Shown here piece by piece: positions 1 to 10,800 of a DNA stretch of 64,000 nucleotides (the first letter of the stretch is position 1; every line of letters starts with the position of its first letter). The notes beneath the pieces were generated by a model. The model ran no database searches. It was not told the origin of the DNA and worked only from the letters and a program-made list of their open reading frames with translations. A program made the position numbers and the translations under genes. The stretch covers positions 2,470,001-2,534,000 of the forward strand of contig NC_010125.1 in the NCBI RefSeq assembly GCF_000067045.1, in the 5' to 3' direction. The stretch is from Gluconacetobacter diazotrophicus PA1 5 (GTDB lineage Bacteria; Pseudomonadota; Alphaproteobacteria; Acetobacterales; Acetobacteraceae).

Positions 1-2393
1 CCCGCGGCCATTCGGTGCTGCACCCGATGGGCTGGACGCGTTCGGCCTGCCGGCGGAAAACGCGGCGCGCGAACGCGGCGTGCACCCGCAGGCCTGGACC
101 TGGACAAATCGCCGCCATGCGCGCGACGCTGAAGCGCCTGGGCTTCTCGTTCAACTGGGACCGCGAGATCGCGACCTGCCTGCCGGACTATTACGGCAAG
201 CAGCAGAAGCTGTTCCTGGACATGCTGGGGGCCGGCCTGGTCGAACGCCGCGAAAGCTGGGTGAACTGGGACCCGGTGGACCATACGGTGCTGGCGAACG
301 AACAGGTGGTGGACGGCCGCGGCTGGCGGTCCGGCGCGCTGATCGAAAAGAAGCAGCTTTCGCAGTGGTTCCTGCGCATCACCAAATTCGCGCCCGACCT
401 GCTGGACGGGCTGTCGCACCTGCCCCGCTGGCCCGAGCGGGTACGGACGATGCAGGAACGCTGGATCGGCCGGTCGGTCGGCGCGCGGGTGCGTTTTGCC
501 CTGCATGCCCCGCCCGAGGGTTTCGACACCGACCTCGATTCGGTCGAGGTCTTCACCACGCGGCCGGATACGCTGTTCGGCATGGCCTTCCTCGCCGTCG
601 CGGCGGACCACCCGCTGGCGGCCAAGGTGGCGCAGGACAATCCCGCCGCCGCCGCGTTCATCGCCGAATGCCGCCGCCTGGGCACGTCCGAGGAAGCGAT
701 CGAAACGGCGGAAAAGCGCGGTTTCGATACCGGGTTGCGGGTATCGCATCCCTTCCTGCCGGATCGCAGCTTCCCGGTCTGGATCGCCAATTTCGTGCTG
801 ATGGATTACGGCACGGGCGCGATCTTCGGCTGCCCCTGCGGTGACCAGCGCGACCTGGATTTCGCCAATGCCTATCACCTGCCGTTCCAGCCGGTGATCC
901 TGCCGCCCGGCGAGGACGCCACGACCTTCACCATTACCGGCAAGGCGTGGGACGGTGACGGCACGCTGTTCAATTCCGGCTTCCTCGACGGGCTGGATTC
1001 GGCCACCGCGAAGGCCGAGGCGATCACCCGGCTGGAAGGCATGGGCGTCGGCCGGGGCGTGGTGAACTGGCGCCTGCGCGACTGGGGCATCTCGCGCCAG
1101 CGGTACTGGGGCTGCCCGATCCCGGTGATCCATTGCGCGTCCTGCGGCGCGGTGCCGGTGCCCGACGACCGGTTGCCCGTGGTGCTGCCCGAGGACGTGA
1201 CGTTCGACCGTCCCGGCAATCCGCTGGACCATCATCCGACCTGGAAGCACGTCGCCTGCCCGCGTTGCGGCGCCGCCGCCACGCGTGAAACCGATACGTT
1301 CGACACGTTCGTGGACAGTTCGTGGTACTTCGCCCGCTTCACCGCGCCGCACGCGGCAGCGCCGACCGTGCGCCCGGCGGCGGACGGCTGGCTGCCGGTC
1401 GACCAGTATATCGGCGGCATCGAACACGCGATCCTGCATCTGCTCTATGCCCGCTTCTTCACCCGGGCGATGCGCGAAACCGGGCATGTCGGGCTGGACG
1501 AGCCGTTCGACGGCCTGTTCACCCAGGGCATGGTGAACCACGAGAGCTATCGCGACGCGGCGGGCCAGTGGCTGTATCCCGAGGAAGTCGACCGCCGTGC
1601 CGATGGCGCGGTCAGCCGCGATACCGGCGCCCCGGTGACGATCGGCCGCGTCGAGAAAATGTCCAAGTCCAAGCGCAACACCGTAGCGCCGGTCGCGATC
1701 ATCGAACGGTTCGGCGCCGATACCGCACGCTGGTTCGTGCTGTCGGACAGCCCGCCGGAACGCGACATGGAATGGACCGAGGCCGGCGTGGCCGGCGCCG
1801 CGCGCTTCCTGCAGCGGCTGTACCGGACCGTGCGCACCGTCGCCGAATCCGTGCAGCCCGTGGCGGAAGCCGCCGCCACGCCCACGGAAGCCGCCGATAC
1901 GCTGCGCCGGGCCACCCACCGCGCCATCGCCGCCGTGACCGACGCGCTGGAAAGCTTCGCGATCAACGTCGCGGTGGCCCGCCTGCACGAACTGACGACC
2001 GCGCTGGCGGAGTCCGAACGCGCGTCAGGCGACGACGGCATGGATTTCGCCCGGCGCGAGGCCGCGCTGACCCTGTGCCTGCTGGCCGCCCCGATGGTGC
2101 CGCACCAGGCCGAGGACATGCTGGCCCTGCTGGAGCCCGGACAATCCCCCGCCGTCAGCCGCCCGTGGCCGGTCGCCGAGCCCGAACTGCTGGTCGCCCG
2201 CCAGGTCACGATCGCGGTTCAGATCATGGGCAAGCTGCGCGGCACGGTCGCGGCCCCGCCCGACGCCCCGGCGGATGCGGTCATCGCCCTGGCGGAAACG
2301 GAGACCAACGTCGCCCGGCTGCTGGAGGGCAAGCGCATCGTCAAGCGCATCCACGTGCCCAACCGCATCGTCAATTTCGTGATCGCGGGCTGA
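1..2393 (+). CDS. leuS: Leucyl-tRNA synthetase, 5' end outside window, with a local double frameshift
   Basis: Class I aminoacyl-tRNA synthetase charging tRNA-Leu. The reading frame runs in from the left edge; about 60 N-terminal residues are outside. The HIGH-type motif is seen as HPMGW at 21-35, and the KMSKS loop as EKMSKSKRN near 1655-1680. The editing and anticodon-binding regions are intact to the C terminus. Between about 36 and 109 the frame is wrong: one base is missing after the HPMGW tryptophan codon and two more are missing near 109-110. The expected family sequence ([22 protein letters not shown]) is readable only in the shifted frame, after which [13 protein letters not shown] resumes in frame. 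The net loss is three bases. This is either a sequence error or a real local scramble. The stop is 4 bp before lptE. Confidence 0.95.
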   Translation, partial: RGHSVLHPMGWTRSACRRKTRRANAACTRRPGPGQIAAMRATLKRLGFSFNWDREIATCLPDYYGKQQKLFLDMLGAGLVERRESWVNWDPVDHTVLANEQVVDGRGWRSGALIEKKQLSQWFLRITKFAPDLLDGLSHLPRWPERVRTMQERWIGRSVGARVRFALHAPPEGFDTDLDSVEVFTTRPDTLFGMAFLAVAADHPLAAKVAQDNPAAAAFIAECRRLGTSEEAIETAEKRGFDTGLRVSHPFLPDRSFPVWIANFVLMDYGTGAIFGCPCGDQRDLDFANAYHLPFQPVILPPGEDATTFTITGKAWDGDGTLFNSGFLDGLDSATAKAEAITRLEGMGVGRGVVNWRLRDWGISRQRYWGCPIPVIHCASCGAVPVPDDRLPVVLPEDVTFDRPGNPLDHHPTWKHVACPRCGAAATRETDTFDTFVDSSWYFARFTAPHAAAPTVRPAADGWLPVDQYIGGIEHAILHLLYARFFTRAMRETGHVGLDEPFDGLFTQGMVNHESYRDAAGQWLYPEEVDRRADGAVSRDTGAPVTIGRVEKMSKSKRNTVAPVAIIERFGADTARWFVLSDSPPERDMEWTEAGVAGAARFLQRLYRTVRTVAESVQPVAEAAATPTEAADTLRRATHRAIAAVTDALESFAINVAVARLHELTTALAESERASGDDGMDFARREAALTLCLLAAPMVPHQAEDMLALLEPGQSPAVSRPWPVAEPELLVARQVTIAVQIMGKLRGTVAAPPDAPADAVIALAETETNVARLLEGKRIVKRIHVPNRIVNFVIAG

Positions 2394-2397
2394 CCCG

Positions 2398-3126
2398 ATG
2401 ACCGCCCCGCCGCGCCGCGCCGTCCTTGGGGCCCTGTTGCTGGCCGGGTCGCTGTCCCTGGGCGGATGCGGCTTCCAGCCCCTCTATGGCGGCAAGGGTG
2501 CCGGCGGCAGCGCCGCGGACAACATTCCCGACGAGCTTCGGCAGGTCTATGTCGCGAGCATTCCGGAACGGTACGGCCAGGAATTGCGGCTGTTCCTGCA
2601 GCAGGACCTGGCCGGTGCCGGCCCCGAGGACCCGACCGGCTATACGCTGCGCGTCAATTCCTATGTGATGAACGAAGCGATCGACATCCATTCGGACAAC
2701 ACCAGCGGGCGTACCCGCGCCACGGGCCACGCGCACTGGATGCTGTATACCGTCGCCCCCAACCCCGTCCTTCTGACCCAGGGCGACGCCCAGACCGTGG
2801 ACGGCGAGAACGAGTCTTTCGAGCAGTATTTCGCCCAGAACCTGAACCAGGCCACGCTCGGCCGGCGCGTGGCCGACACGATCGCCGAGCGCATCACCCA
2901 GCAGCTCGCGGTATGGTTCCGCAGCCATACCACGCCCGCCCAGCGGGTCGTCGCCCCGCAGCCGACCTATATCGACCCGAACGTCATGCCCAATGCCAGC
3001 AACGAGATGCCACGCCAGTCGGTCGGCGAGGACGGCATGCCGGGCATGGCCATCGGACGTTCGCTGCCCAACCCGTCCGGCGCGTCGGAGACCGAGCCCG
3101 CCAACGGGACCCTGATCAACCAGTGA
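2398..3126 (+). CDS. lptE: LPS-assembly lipoprotein LptE
   Basis: Outer-membrane lipoprotein that plugs the LptD barrel and helps insert lipopolysaccharide. The N terminus is a lipoprotein signal peptide: twin arginine, a hydrophobic stretch and lipobox LGGC with Cys24, followed by the family signature GFQPLYG. At 242 residues it is longer than typical LptE; about 65 extra C-terminal residues from roughly position 178 are rich in Pro, Asn and Gly and look disordered. It starts 4 bp after leuS and its stop overlaps the holA start, the usual leuS-lptE-holA arrangement of proteobacteria. Confidence 0.92.
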   Translation: MTAPPRRAVLGALLLAGSLSLGGCGFQPLYGGKGAGGSAADNIPDELRQVYVASIPERYGQELRLFLQQDLAGAGPEDPTGYTLRVNSYVMNEAIDIHSDNTSGRTRATGHAHWMLYTVAPNPVLLTQGDAQTVDGENESFEQYFAQNLNQATLGRRVADTIAERITQQLAVWFRSHTTPAQRVVAPQPTYIDPNVMPNASNEMPRQSVGEDGMPGMAIGRSLPNPSGASETEPANGTLINQ

Positions 3127-4136
3127 AGATCGACGCGCGCTCGGTCGCCCGCATCCTGCGTGAACCCGGGGCGCTGCGCGTCATCCTGCTGCACGGCGAC
3201 GATTCCGGCCTGATCCGCGAACGCGCCCGTCTGGCCGCGACCGCCATCGCCCCGAACCTGGACGACCCGTTCCGCGTCGCCGTGCTGGACCGCGACGCGG
3301 CGGACCGGCTGGACGAGGAGATCTTCGCGCTATCCCTTGCCGGCGGCCGCCGCGTCGTCTGGGTCCGCGACGGCGGGGACAGCCTGACGGCCCCGCTGAA
3401 GGCCAGCCTGGCCCGGCCATCGGATACGCTGGTGATCGTCGAGGCCCCGGGCCTGGCCTCGCGCGCGCGCCTGCGCGCGCTGGCCGAGGCGCAGGCCGAT
3501 TGCGCCGCCATCGCCTGCTACCCCGAGGAAGGCCGCGCGCTGGAAGCCTCGATCCGCCAGATGCTGGCGGAAGAGGACATTCGCATCGATCCCGACGCCC
3601 TGTCCTGGTTCGCCGGCCTGCTGGGACCGAACCGGGCCGCGACACGAGGCGAGGTCGAGAAGCTCGCCCTCTATGCCGGGCGGGGCGGCCAGCTCTCGCT
3701 GGACGACGTGCGGATGTGCATCGGGGACGCGGCGGGCGTGTCGCTGGAAGACGCGGCCTTCGCCGCGACAGCGGGCGACCGGGCCGGCGCGGATATCGCG
3801 ATCGAGCGCGCGCTGGCCGAGGGCACCAGCCCGATCGCGGTCGCCCGGTCGCTGCTGTCGCACCTGCACCGGCTGCGGCGCGCGCGAATCGCCATGGATG
3901 GCGGCCAGAGCCGCGCCGACGCCATGCGCGGCCTGCGCCCGCCCGTCTTCTTCAAGCGGACCGATGCCTTCGGCCAGGCCCTTTCCCTGTGGACGGCCGC
4001 CCGCCTGATGGAGGCCGCCGAACAGACCCAGCGCCTGGAACTGGAGTGCAAGCAGACCGGCGCCCCGGACCTCGCGCTCTGCCGCCGCCATATCGCGCGC
4101 CTGGCCGCGACCGCGATGGCGGGGCGCCGCCGGTGA
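3123..4136 (+). CDS. holA: DNA polymerase III delta subunit
   Basis: Clamp-loader delta subunit, which opens the beta sliding clamp for loading. The protein is 337 residues with the expected family pattern: an N-terminal segment with VILLHGDDSGLIRERA, a middle helical region, and the C-terminal collar region with EVEKLALYAGRGG followed by the sequence around DDVRMCIGDAAG. The GTG start at 3123 overlaps the lptE TGA by 4 bp (GTGA), so translation is probably coupled. Upstream in-frame extensions fall inside lptE and do not look like HolA, which supports this start. Confidence 0.93.
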   Translation: MKIDARSVARILREPGALRVILLHGDDSGLIRERARLAATAIAPNLDDPFRVAVLDRDAADRLDEEIFALSLAGGRRVVWVRDGGDSLTAPLKASLARPSDTLVIVEAPGLASRARLRALAEAQADCAAIACYPEEGRALEASIRQMLAEEDIRIDPDALSWFAGLLGPNRAATRGEVEKLALYAGRGGQLSLDDVRMCIGDAAGVSLEDAAFAATAGDRAGADIAIERALAEGTSPIAVARSLLSHLHRLRRARIAMDGGQSRADAMRGLRPPVFFKRTDAFGQALSLWTAARLMEAAEQTQRLELECKQTGAPDLALCRRHIARLAATAMAGRRR

Positions 4137-4184
4137 CCTGCGCGCTTGCCCGAACCGTCCCGCTCGGCTAGAAGCGTCGTGTGT

Positions 4185-4488
4185 GTCCGCGTAGCTCAGC
4201 AGGATAGAGCACAGGATTCCTGGTTTTCAAATTGGGCGTCATGATGGGAAACCGCATGACGGATCCGCTCAAATTCGGGGAACGCTCTGACCGCGCGGTC
4301 GTGCCGATCCCGAGCCAAGCCCGGCGCCTGCCGGGACGGTGTAGAGACTGGACGGGCGGCACCTGTCGGCCTTCGGGCCCAGGGTGAAGGGACAGTCCAG
4401 ACCACGAACGCCATCGACGATGGCGGCGGCGAAAGCCGAAGTGGGATGAATCCTGGGGCCGTGGGTTCGAATCCCGCCGCGGACACCA
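4185..4488 (+). tRNA. tRNA-Arg(CCT), interrupted by a group I intron
   Basis: Exons 4185-4221 and 4449-4488 fold into a complete cloverleaf of 77 nt. The acceptor stem GTCCGCG (4185-4191) pairs perfectly with CGCGGAC (4478-4484). The anticodon stem is CAGGA/TCCTG with loop TTCCTAA, giving anticodon CCT at 4219-4221. The T-arm is GTGGG-TTCGAAT-CCCGC and CCA is encoded at 4486-4488. The intron lies directly after the third anticodon base. Group I introns at this type of site in bacterial tRNA-Arg(CCU) are known, for example from Agrobacterium. Confidence 0.93.
4222..4448 (+). ncRNA. Group I self-splicing intron in tRNA-Arg
   Basis: This 227-nt insert interrupts the anticodon loop. The 5' exon end TTCCT (4217-4221) can pair with GGGAA at 4246-4250 as the internal guide, placing the diagnostic U-G wobble at the splice site. 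The intron ends in G (4448), the expected omega-G. Core elements are visible: GATCCCGAGCCAAGCC at about 4306-4321 (P5'/P4'/J region), GTAGAGACTGGACGGG at about 4341-4356 and ACAGTCCAGAC at about 4392-4402 (the two P7 strands). There is no room for a homing endonuclease and no credible ORF inside. Splicing itself is inferred from these features. Confidence 0.9.
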
Positions 4489-4837
4489 CACCCTCCGTGC
4501 GGTGCTGGACAATTTCCATCACAGCGCCGTGACTTTTCCCGGAATTACCCTGCCACCCAACGATCCAGCTCCGGATTCATCTGGCGCTGTCCGCTTGCCT
4601 TGCGCATCCGGCTCGACCAAACAACGAATTGAAGAAGACCCGGCAGAATCCGTATGCATCGCAAAAGGGACCGGGATCGTTCACCTTGGACCCGATAAGC
4701 CATGGATGTCCTGGGCGTGATCGGGTGGAACCGGTGCCCCTCCGTTTCGCCGCTTTTCGGTTCCGCCAGCCCTTTTCCCCCCGTCTCGATCGCGTTACAT
4801 CCTGATTCATTGGTCGCATTTGGAATTATATCCCTTC
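4489..4837. other. Intergenic region between tRNA-Arg and the PKS gene
   Basis: About 350 bp with no convincing ORF, RNA or repeat. It must hold the promoter of the large PKS gene, but I see no clear -35/-10 pair or operator. The segment is somewhat less GC-rich than its neighbours. Confidence 0.5.
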
Positions 4838-7800
4838 ATGCAGAATCGTTCCATGCCTGGGCACATTACCGATACTCCGGAAGACCCCATCGCCATCATC
4901 GGTGCTTCCTGCCGTCTGCCCGGCGCGACGGACCTTGAAGGTCTCTGGCACCTTCTGGACGAGGAACGCGAAAGCGTCAGGCCGCTTCCGGGCGACCGGT
5001 TTCCCCTGCGGGATTTCTGGCACCCGCGGCGGGGCGAGGCCGGGAAATTCTATGCGACGCACGCCGCGACCCTGGACAATGTCGAACTGTTCGACGCCGC
5101 GTTCTTCGGCATTTCGGCGCGCGAGGCCCGGCAGATCGACCCGCAGCAGCGCCTGCTGCTGGAACTGGCGTGGGAAGCGCTGGAGGATGCCGGGACGACG
5201 TCCGAGAGGATCGCGACGGCCGGTGTCTATATCGGCGCCTCGGGGCTGGAATATGCCAACCAGCGCCTGACCGACCCGGCGAACGGCGACGCCTATTTCA
5301 TGCCGGGCAACACGCTCAGCATCTTCGCCAACCGTATCTCCCACGCCCTTGGCCTGCGCGGGCCGAGCATGACGGTCGACACCGCCTGCTCGTCCTCGCT
5401 GTTCGCCCTGCACAGCGCGTGCGAGGATCTGCGCGCCGGCCGTATCGACGCGGCCCTGGTGGGCGGCGTCAGCATGCTGCTGTCGCCCTATCCGTTCATC
5501 GGCTTCTGCGCGGCGGGCATGCTGTCCCCGAAGGGACGGTGCCATTCGTTCAGCGCCGATGCCGACGGCTATGTGCGCGGCGAAGGCGGGGCCATGGTCC
5601 TGCTGAAGCCCCTGTCGGCCGCCCAGCGCGACGGGGACGACATTCGCGCGGTCATTCTCCGCACCGCTGTCAATGCCGACGGGCGGACGCCGGGCCTGAC
5701 CTTCCCCAGCGCCAAGGCCCAGGCCGCCCTGCTGCGGGACATTTACGACCAGGCCGGAATCTCGCCCGACCGGCTCGCCTTCGTCGAGGCCCACGGCACC
5801 GGCACCCCGGCCGGGGACCCCGTGGAAACGAAGGCGCTGGGCAGCGTGCTGGGCCAGGCGCGCGCCACGCCGCTGCCGATCGGGTCGGTGAAGACCAATG
5901 TCGGGCATCTGGAGCCCGCGTCGGGGCTGGTCAGCCTGCTGAAGGCGATGCTGGCGCTGCAGAAGCGGCGCCTGCCGGCCTCGCTGCATTGCGAAAATCC
6001 CAGTCCGGCCATCCCGTTCGCGGACCTCAACCTGGATGTGGTGACGAAGGCCCGGCCGCTCGGCGAGGGCGAACTGATCGCCGGCGTCAACAATTTCGGC
6101 TTCGGGGGCGCCAACGCCCACGCGATCCTGGCCACCGCCCCGGCCGGGGCCGCCGATCAGGCTGCCCGCCCGTCCGCGCCCGAGGCCGCGCCGGGCCGCG
6201 CCGTGCCGTTGCTGCTGTCCGCCCGGTCCGAGGCCGGATTGCGCGACCTGGCACGGATCTGGTCCGCCAGATCGTGGAGCGACGCCGACCTGCGCGGCGT
6301 CGCGACCCGCCGCGCCCACCTGCCCTATCGCCTGGGCGTTCCCGGCGGGAATGCGGCGGACATGCGCGCGTCCCTGGCGACCTGGGTGGACTCGCGGGTC
6401 CATCCCGATGTGGTGACCGGACAGGCCCTGGCCCAGGGGCGCACGGTGTTCGTCTTTTCCGGCAACGGCACCCAGTTTTCGGGAATGGGGCAGGAACTGC
6501 TGGAGATCAGCGCCCCGTTCGCCGCCGGCATCGCCGAGGCCGACGCGGCGCTGCGCCCGCATCTCGGCTGGTCGGTGCTGGAGACGATGCGGTCGGGCGA
6601 CTGGTCGGCCGAACCGGCGGACATCGCGCAGCCGATGCTGTTCGCCTTCCAGATCGGCGTCCTGCGCGGCCTGGAACGGCAGGGCGTGCGGGCGGATATC
6701 GCGATCGGCCATAGCGTGGGCGAAATCGCGGCGGCCTTCTACGCCGGGATGCTGGACATGGAAGAGGCCGCGCGCATCGTCGTCCTGCGCAGCCGTCACC
6801 AGGCGGCAGCGCCCGGCGGCGGCATGGCCGCGCTGCATGGCGATTTGGAGGAGGCGACGCGCCTGCTGAAGCAGGCCGCGCCGGAACTGGAAATCGCGGC
6901 TTTCAACGCGCCGAACGCCCTGGCCGTCGCGGGCGATCTGGACGCGCTGGACCGGCTGGAGGCGGCGAACGCCGGCACGGCGCTGCAGATCCACCGGCTG
7001 AAGGTCGGGTACGCCTATCACAGCAGCCGGATGGACCCGATCTCGACCCCGCTGGTCCAGGACCTGGGCGCCATCACCGCACGCCTGCCGGAGCGGGTGC
7101 TGATCTCGACCGTGACGGGCCAGCCGGTGACCGCGACGTTCGACGCCGAGTATTGGTGGCGCAACGTCCGCGCGCCGGTCCTCTTCGCCGAATCCGTGCG
7201 CCAGGCGGCCGCCCAGGGCGGCGCCATCTTCATCGAGATCAGCCCGCGCCCGGTCCTGCAGCATTACCTGCGCGAGATCCTGCGGGACAGCGACGTGCAG
7301 TTCCGGGCCATACCGGCGGTGCCGGCCCGGGTCACCACCGACCCGTTCCCCCGCGCGGCCCTGGCCTGCTTTGCCGCGGGCGGCGATATCCTGTCGGCGT
7401 CGTGCTTCACTGGCCCGGCCCAGGTCCGTGGCCTGCCCGGCGTCCAGTGGCAGCGCGAGCGCCACTGGTACACCCCGACCGAAGACGCGTCCGTGGTCCT
7501 GTGCGACCAGCAGAACACCCATCCCCTGCTGGGCGCGCGCGGCAAGGCGGATCCGAACGAGTGGATCGCGCATCTGGACGGCGCGGTGCAGCCCTGGCTG
7601 GCCGACCACAAGGTCGGCGATACCATCGTCCTGGCCGCGGCCTGCATGATCGAATTCGCCTTCACCGCCGCGCGGGCGGCATGGCCGGCGGCGCAGGTGC
7701 TGGAACTGCGCGACTTCCAGATCATGCGCCCGATCATCATCGAACCGGCACAGTTGCGTGAAATCCGGGTCCGGCTGGCAGCGGACGGCACGATCACCCT

Positions 7801-10800
7801 CGACAGCCGGCCGAGGCTGGCCCACGCGGTCTGGACGCGCCATGCGACCACACGGGCCGGCGTGGCACCTGTCCCCCCTGCGGCGCTGCCGCCCGCCGCC
7901 ACCGATTCCATGCTGGCGGGGGATGCGCTGTATGCCACGGCGCGTGCCGCCGGGCTGGCCTACGGGCCGGCCTTCCAGCGCGTCGCCGCCACGTCCATGG
8001 CCGAAGGCCGGGTCGAGGTGACATTGACCGGGCACGCCCCGATGGCGGGCCTGACGCTGGACCCGACGGCGCTGGACGGCACCTTCCAGGGGCTGGTCGG
8101 ACTGGCCGTCAACCATGCCGGGGCCGGAACCGAATCCACGGATGCGCCGCTGCCCCGCAAGTTCGGCGTGATCCGCCTGGACCTGACGGCGGCGGAACCG
8201 GTCCGTGGACAGGCCACCGTCATGACGTCCGGCCCGCGCGAGACCGAGGCCGATATCGTCATGCTGGACGGCGACGGGCGCGCGGTGCTGTCGGCCACCG
8301 CCTGCTGGTTCACCCGCATGCCGGGCGAACGCCCCACCCCGGTGGCCGAGCGCAGCTTCCATGAAATCTGGCTGCCGTCGCCCCTCACCCCCGCCCCGTT
8401 GTCCGACGACCGCTTCCTGGCCCTGCGTCCGGTCATGGAAACACCGGCCGGCGACGCGGACGACAAGGATGCCGGCCTTCTGGCCCAGGCCTTCCTGACC
8501 GCCTGCGACGCGCCCGCGGGCGATGCACCCCAGGGCGAGACACCAGACGTCACGCGCGTCTGGCAGACCCTGTTCCTGGACCTGCCGCAATGGCTGCCGG
8601 CGGCGCTGCTGCTGGCCTGGGTGGGCGAACGGCGCGGCAAAGCCCCTCTCCACGAAGCGATGCCGGGCGACGACGCCTTTCCCGACATCGCGTTCCGGCA
8701 GTTGCTGTCCGGCCGTGCCGCCGAACTGGCGGCGGCGCAGATCGCCGACGCCATTGCCGCCTATACGCGCGACTGGCCGCAGGACCGCCCGATACGCGTG
8801 CTGGAACTGCATGCCGACCGGGGTACCCTGACCCGCCAACTGGCCCCGCGCCTGGCCGGACTGCCGGGGAGCCTGGATTACACGATCCTGGAACCCAACC
8901 GCGAACGGCAGGCCCGGCTGCGCCCGACGGTGCTGGCCCACCTGCCCGGCATCGTCCTGGCCGAGACCGTTCCGGCCGGCGCCTATGACGTCCTGGTCGC
9001 CTACACGCCCGGCCTGCACGGCATCGTGCCGGCCGCCATCTTGGCGCAGGCCGACCGGCTGGCCCCGGGCGGCCTGATCCTGGTGGCCGAGGCGGCCGAG
9101 GACGGGGGCTGGGGCGTCCTGCGCGACCTGTCCGCCGATCCGCTGACCACCATCGCCGCGTGGCGCGACCTGCCGCATCGCCTGCGCGCGGTGGCCGAGA
9201 GCACGCCCAGCCAGGCGCCGTTCCCGCTCGCGCTGCTGGCGGCTGTCGCGGCCGAGGCCGAAGACCCGCTGGCCGCCGCCCCCGAACCGGCCCCCGTCCT
9301 GCCGCCGGTCCGCCTGTCCTACGCGCCCGAGGGTCACGAGGACGACGAAACCGCCCTCACCGCCCGGGCGATGCTGGCCCTGGCCGAGGACGCACGGCAG
9401 GCCGCCGAGGCCGGCGAACGTCTGGCCGTCGTCACCCGCGATGCCGCCCGCACGCCGCACGAGGCCGCGCGTACGGCCCTGGCCCGGACGATCGCCAACG
9501 AATTTCCGTCCTTGCGCTGCCGGCGGATCGACCTGTCCGCCGCCATGACGGAGGCCGGAACCGAAGAGGCCGTGCGCGCCGAATGCGCGTCGACGGATGA
9601 TGAGCGCGAGGTGCGCTGGACCCCCGACGGACGCGTGGTCCGCCGCCTGCGCGAGAGCCTGCCGGATCGTGCCGCCGCCCCGGCGTCCGAACCCGTGCGG
9701 CTGATCCAGCCGGTCCCGGGGCCGCTGGACCGCCTGTGCTGGACCCCGGAAGCCCGCACTGCGCCCGGGCCGCGTGACGTCGTCATCGATGTCCGCGCCA
9801 GCGGCCTGAACTATCGCGACGTGCTGTCCGCCATCGGCATGCTGCCCGATGAGTTGCTGCTGGACGGCTTCGCCGGCGCGACGCTGGGCATGGAATGCAC
9901 CGGCGTGGTCGAGGCCGTGGGGGATCAGGTCACCGACCTCTCGCCCGGCGACCGCGTCATGGCGCTGTCCGCCGCCGCCCATTCCAGCCGTGTGGTCACG
10001 GACCGGCGCAGTGTCCTGCCCCTGCCGGACTGGCTGTCCTTCGCGGCCGGCGCCACCGTTCCCGTTGCCTACCTGACGGTGCTGTACGCGCTTGAAACCG
10101 TGGGCGCGCTGCGCGCCGGGGAAACGGTGCTGATCCATGGCGCGGCCGGCGGCGTCGGCCTGGCCGCCATTCAGTATGCCAGCCATGTCGGGGCGCGGAT
10201 CATCGCCACCGCGGGCTCGCCGGCCAAGCGGGCGGCGCTGCGACGGCTGGGGATCGAAACCGTCCTGGACAGCCGCTCGCTGCGCTTCGGCGCGGATGTC
10301 CTGGCCGCCACGAACGGCCAGTGCGTCGATGCGGTCCTCAACGCGCTGAGCGGCGAGGCGATGGAGCGCAGTCTCGAACTGCTGCGGCCGTTCGGACGCT
10401 TCCTGGAACTGGGCAAGCGGGACTTCCTGGCCAATACCCGGGTCGGTATCGGCCCGCTGCGGCAGAATGTCAGCTATCATGCGATCGACGTCGATGCGCT
10501 GGTGCGCCACCGCCCGGAACTGGTCGGCACCCTGACGCAGCGCCTTCACGCCCTGCTGGAAGAGGGCGCGCTGGGCCCGCTGCCACATACCAGCTTCCCC
10601 GCCGCCGCCGCGACCGATGCGTTCGCGCTGATGCGCACGTCGGCCCATGTGGGCAAGATCGTCCTGACGATGGGCCCCGTGCACCTGCCGCCCGACCTGG
10701 ATGTGCCCGCCGACCGGACGGTCCTGGTCACTGGGGGAACCGGCGGGTTCGGCGCGCGCGCCGCGCTGTGGCTGGTGAAGCGGGGGGCCCGGCACCTGGT

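Noticed and set aside
4185-4488. Possible homing endonuclease in the tRNA intron
   Set aside because: The intron is only 227 nt and has no credible ORF.
4168-4522. Overlapping minus-strand frames of about 110 residues over the tRNA-Arg
   Set aside because: They cover a tRNA with a group I intron; structure, not protein coding, explains the region.
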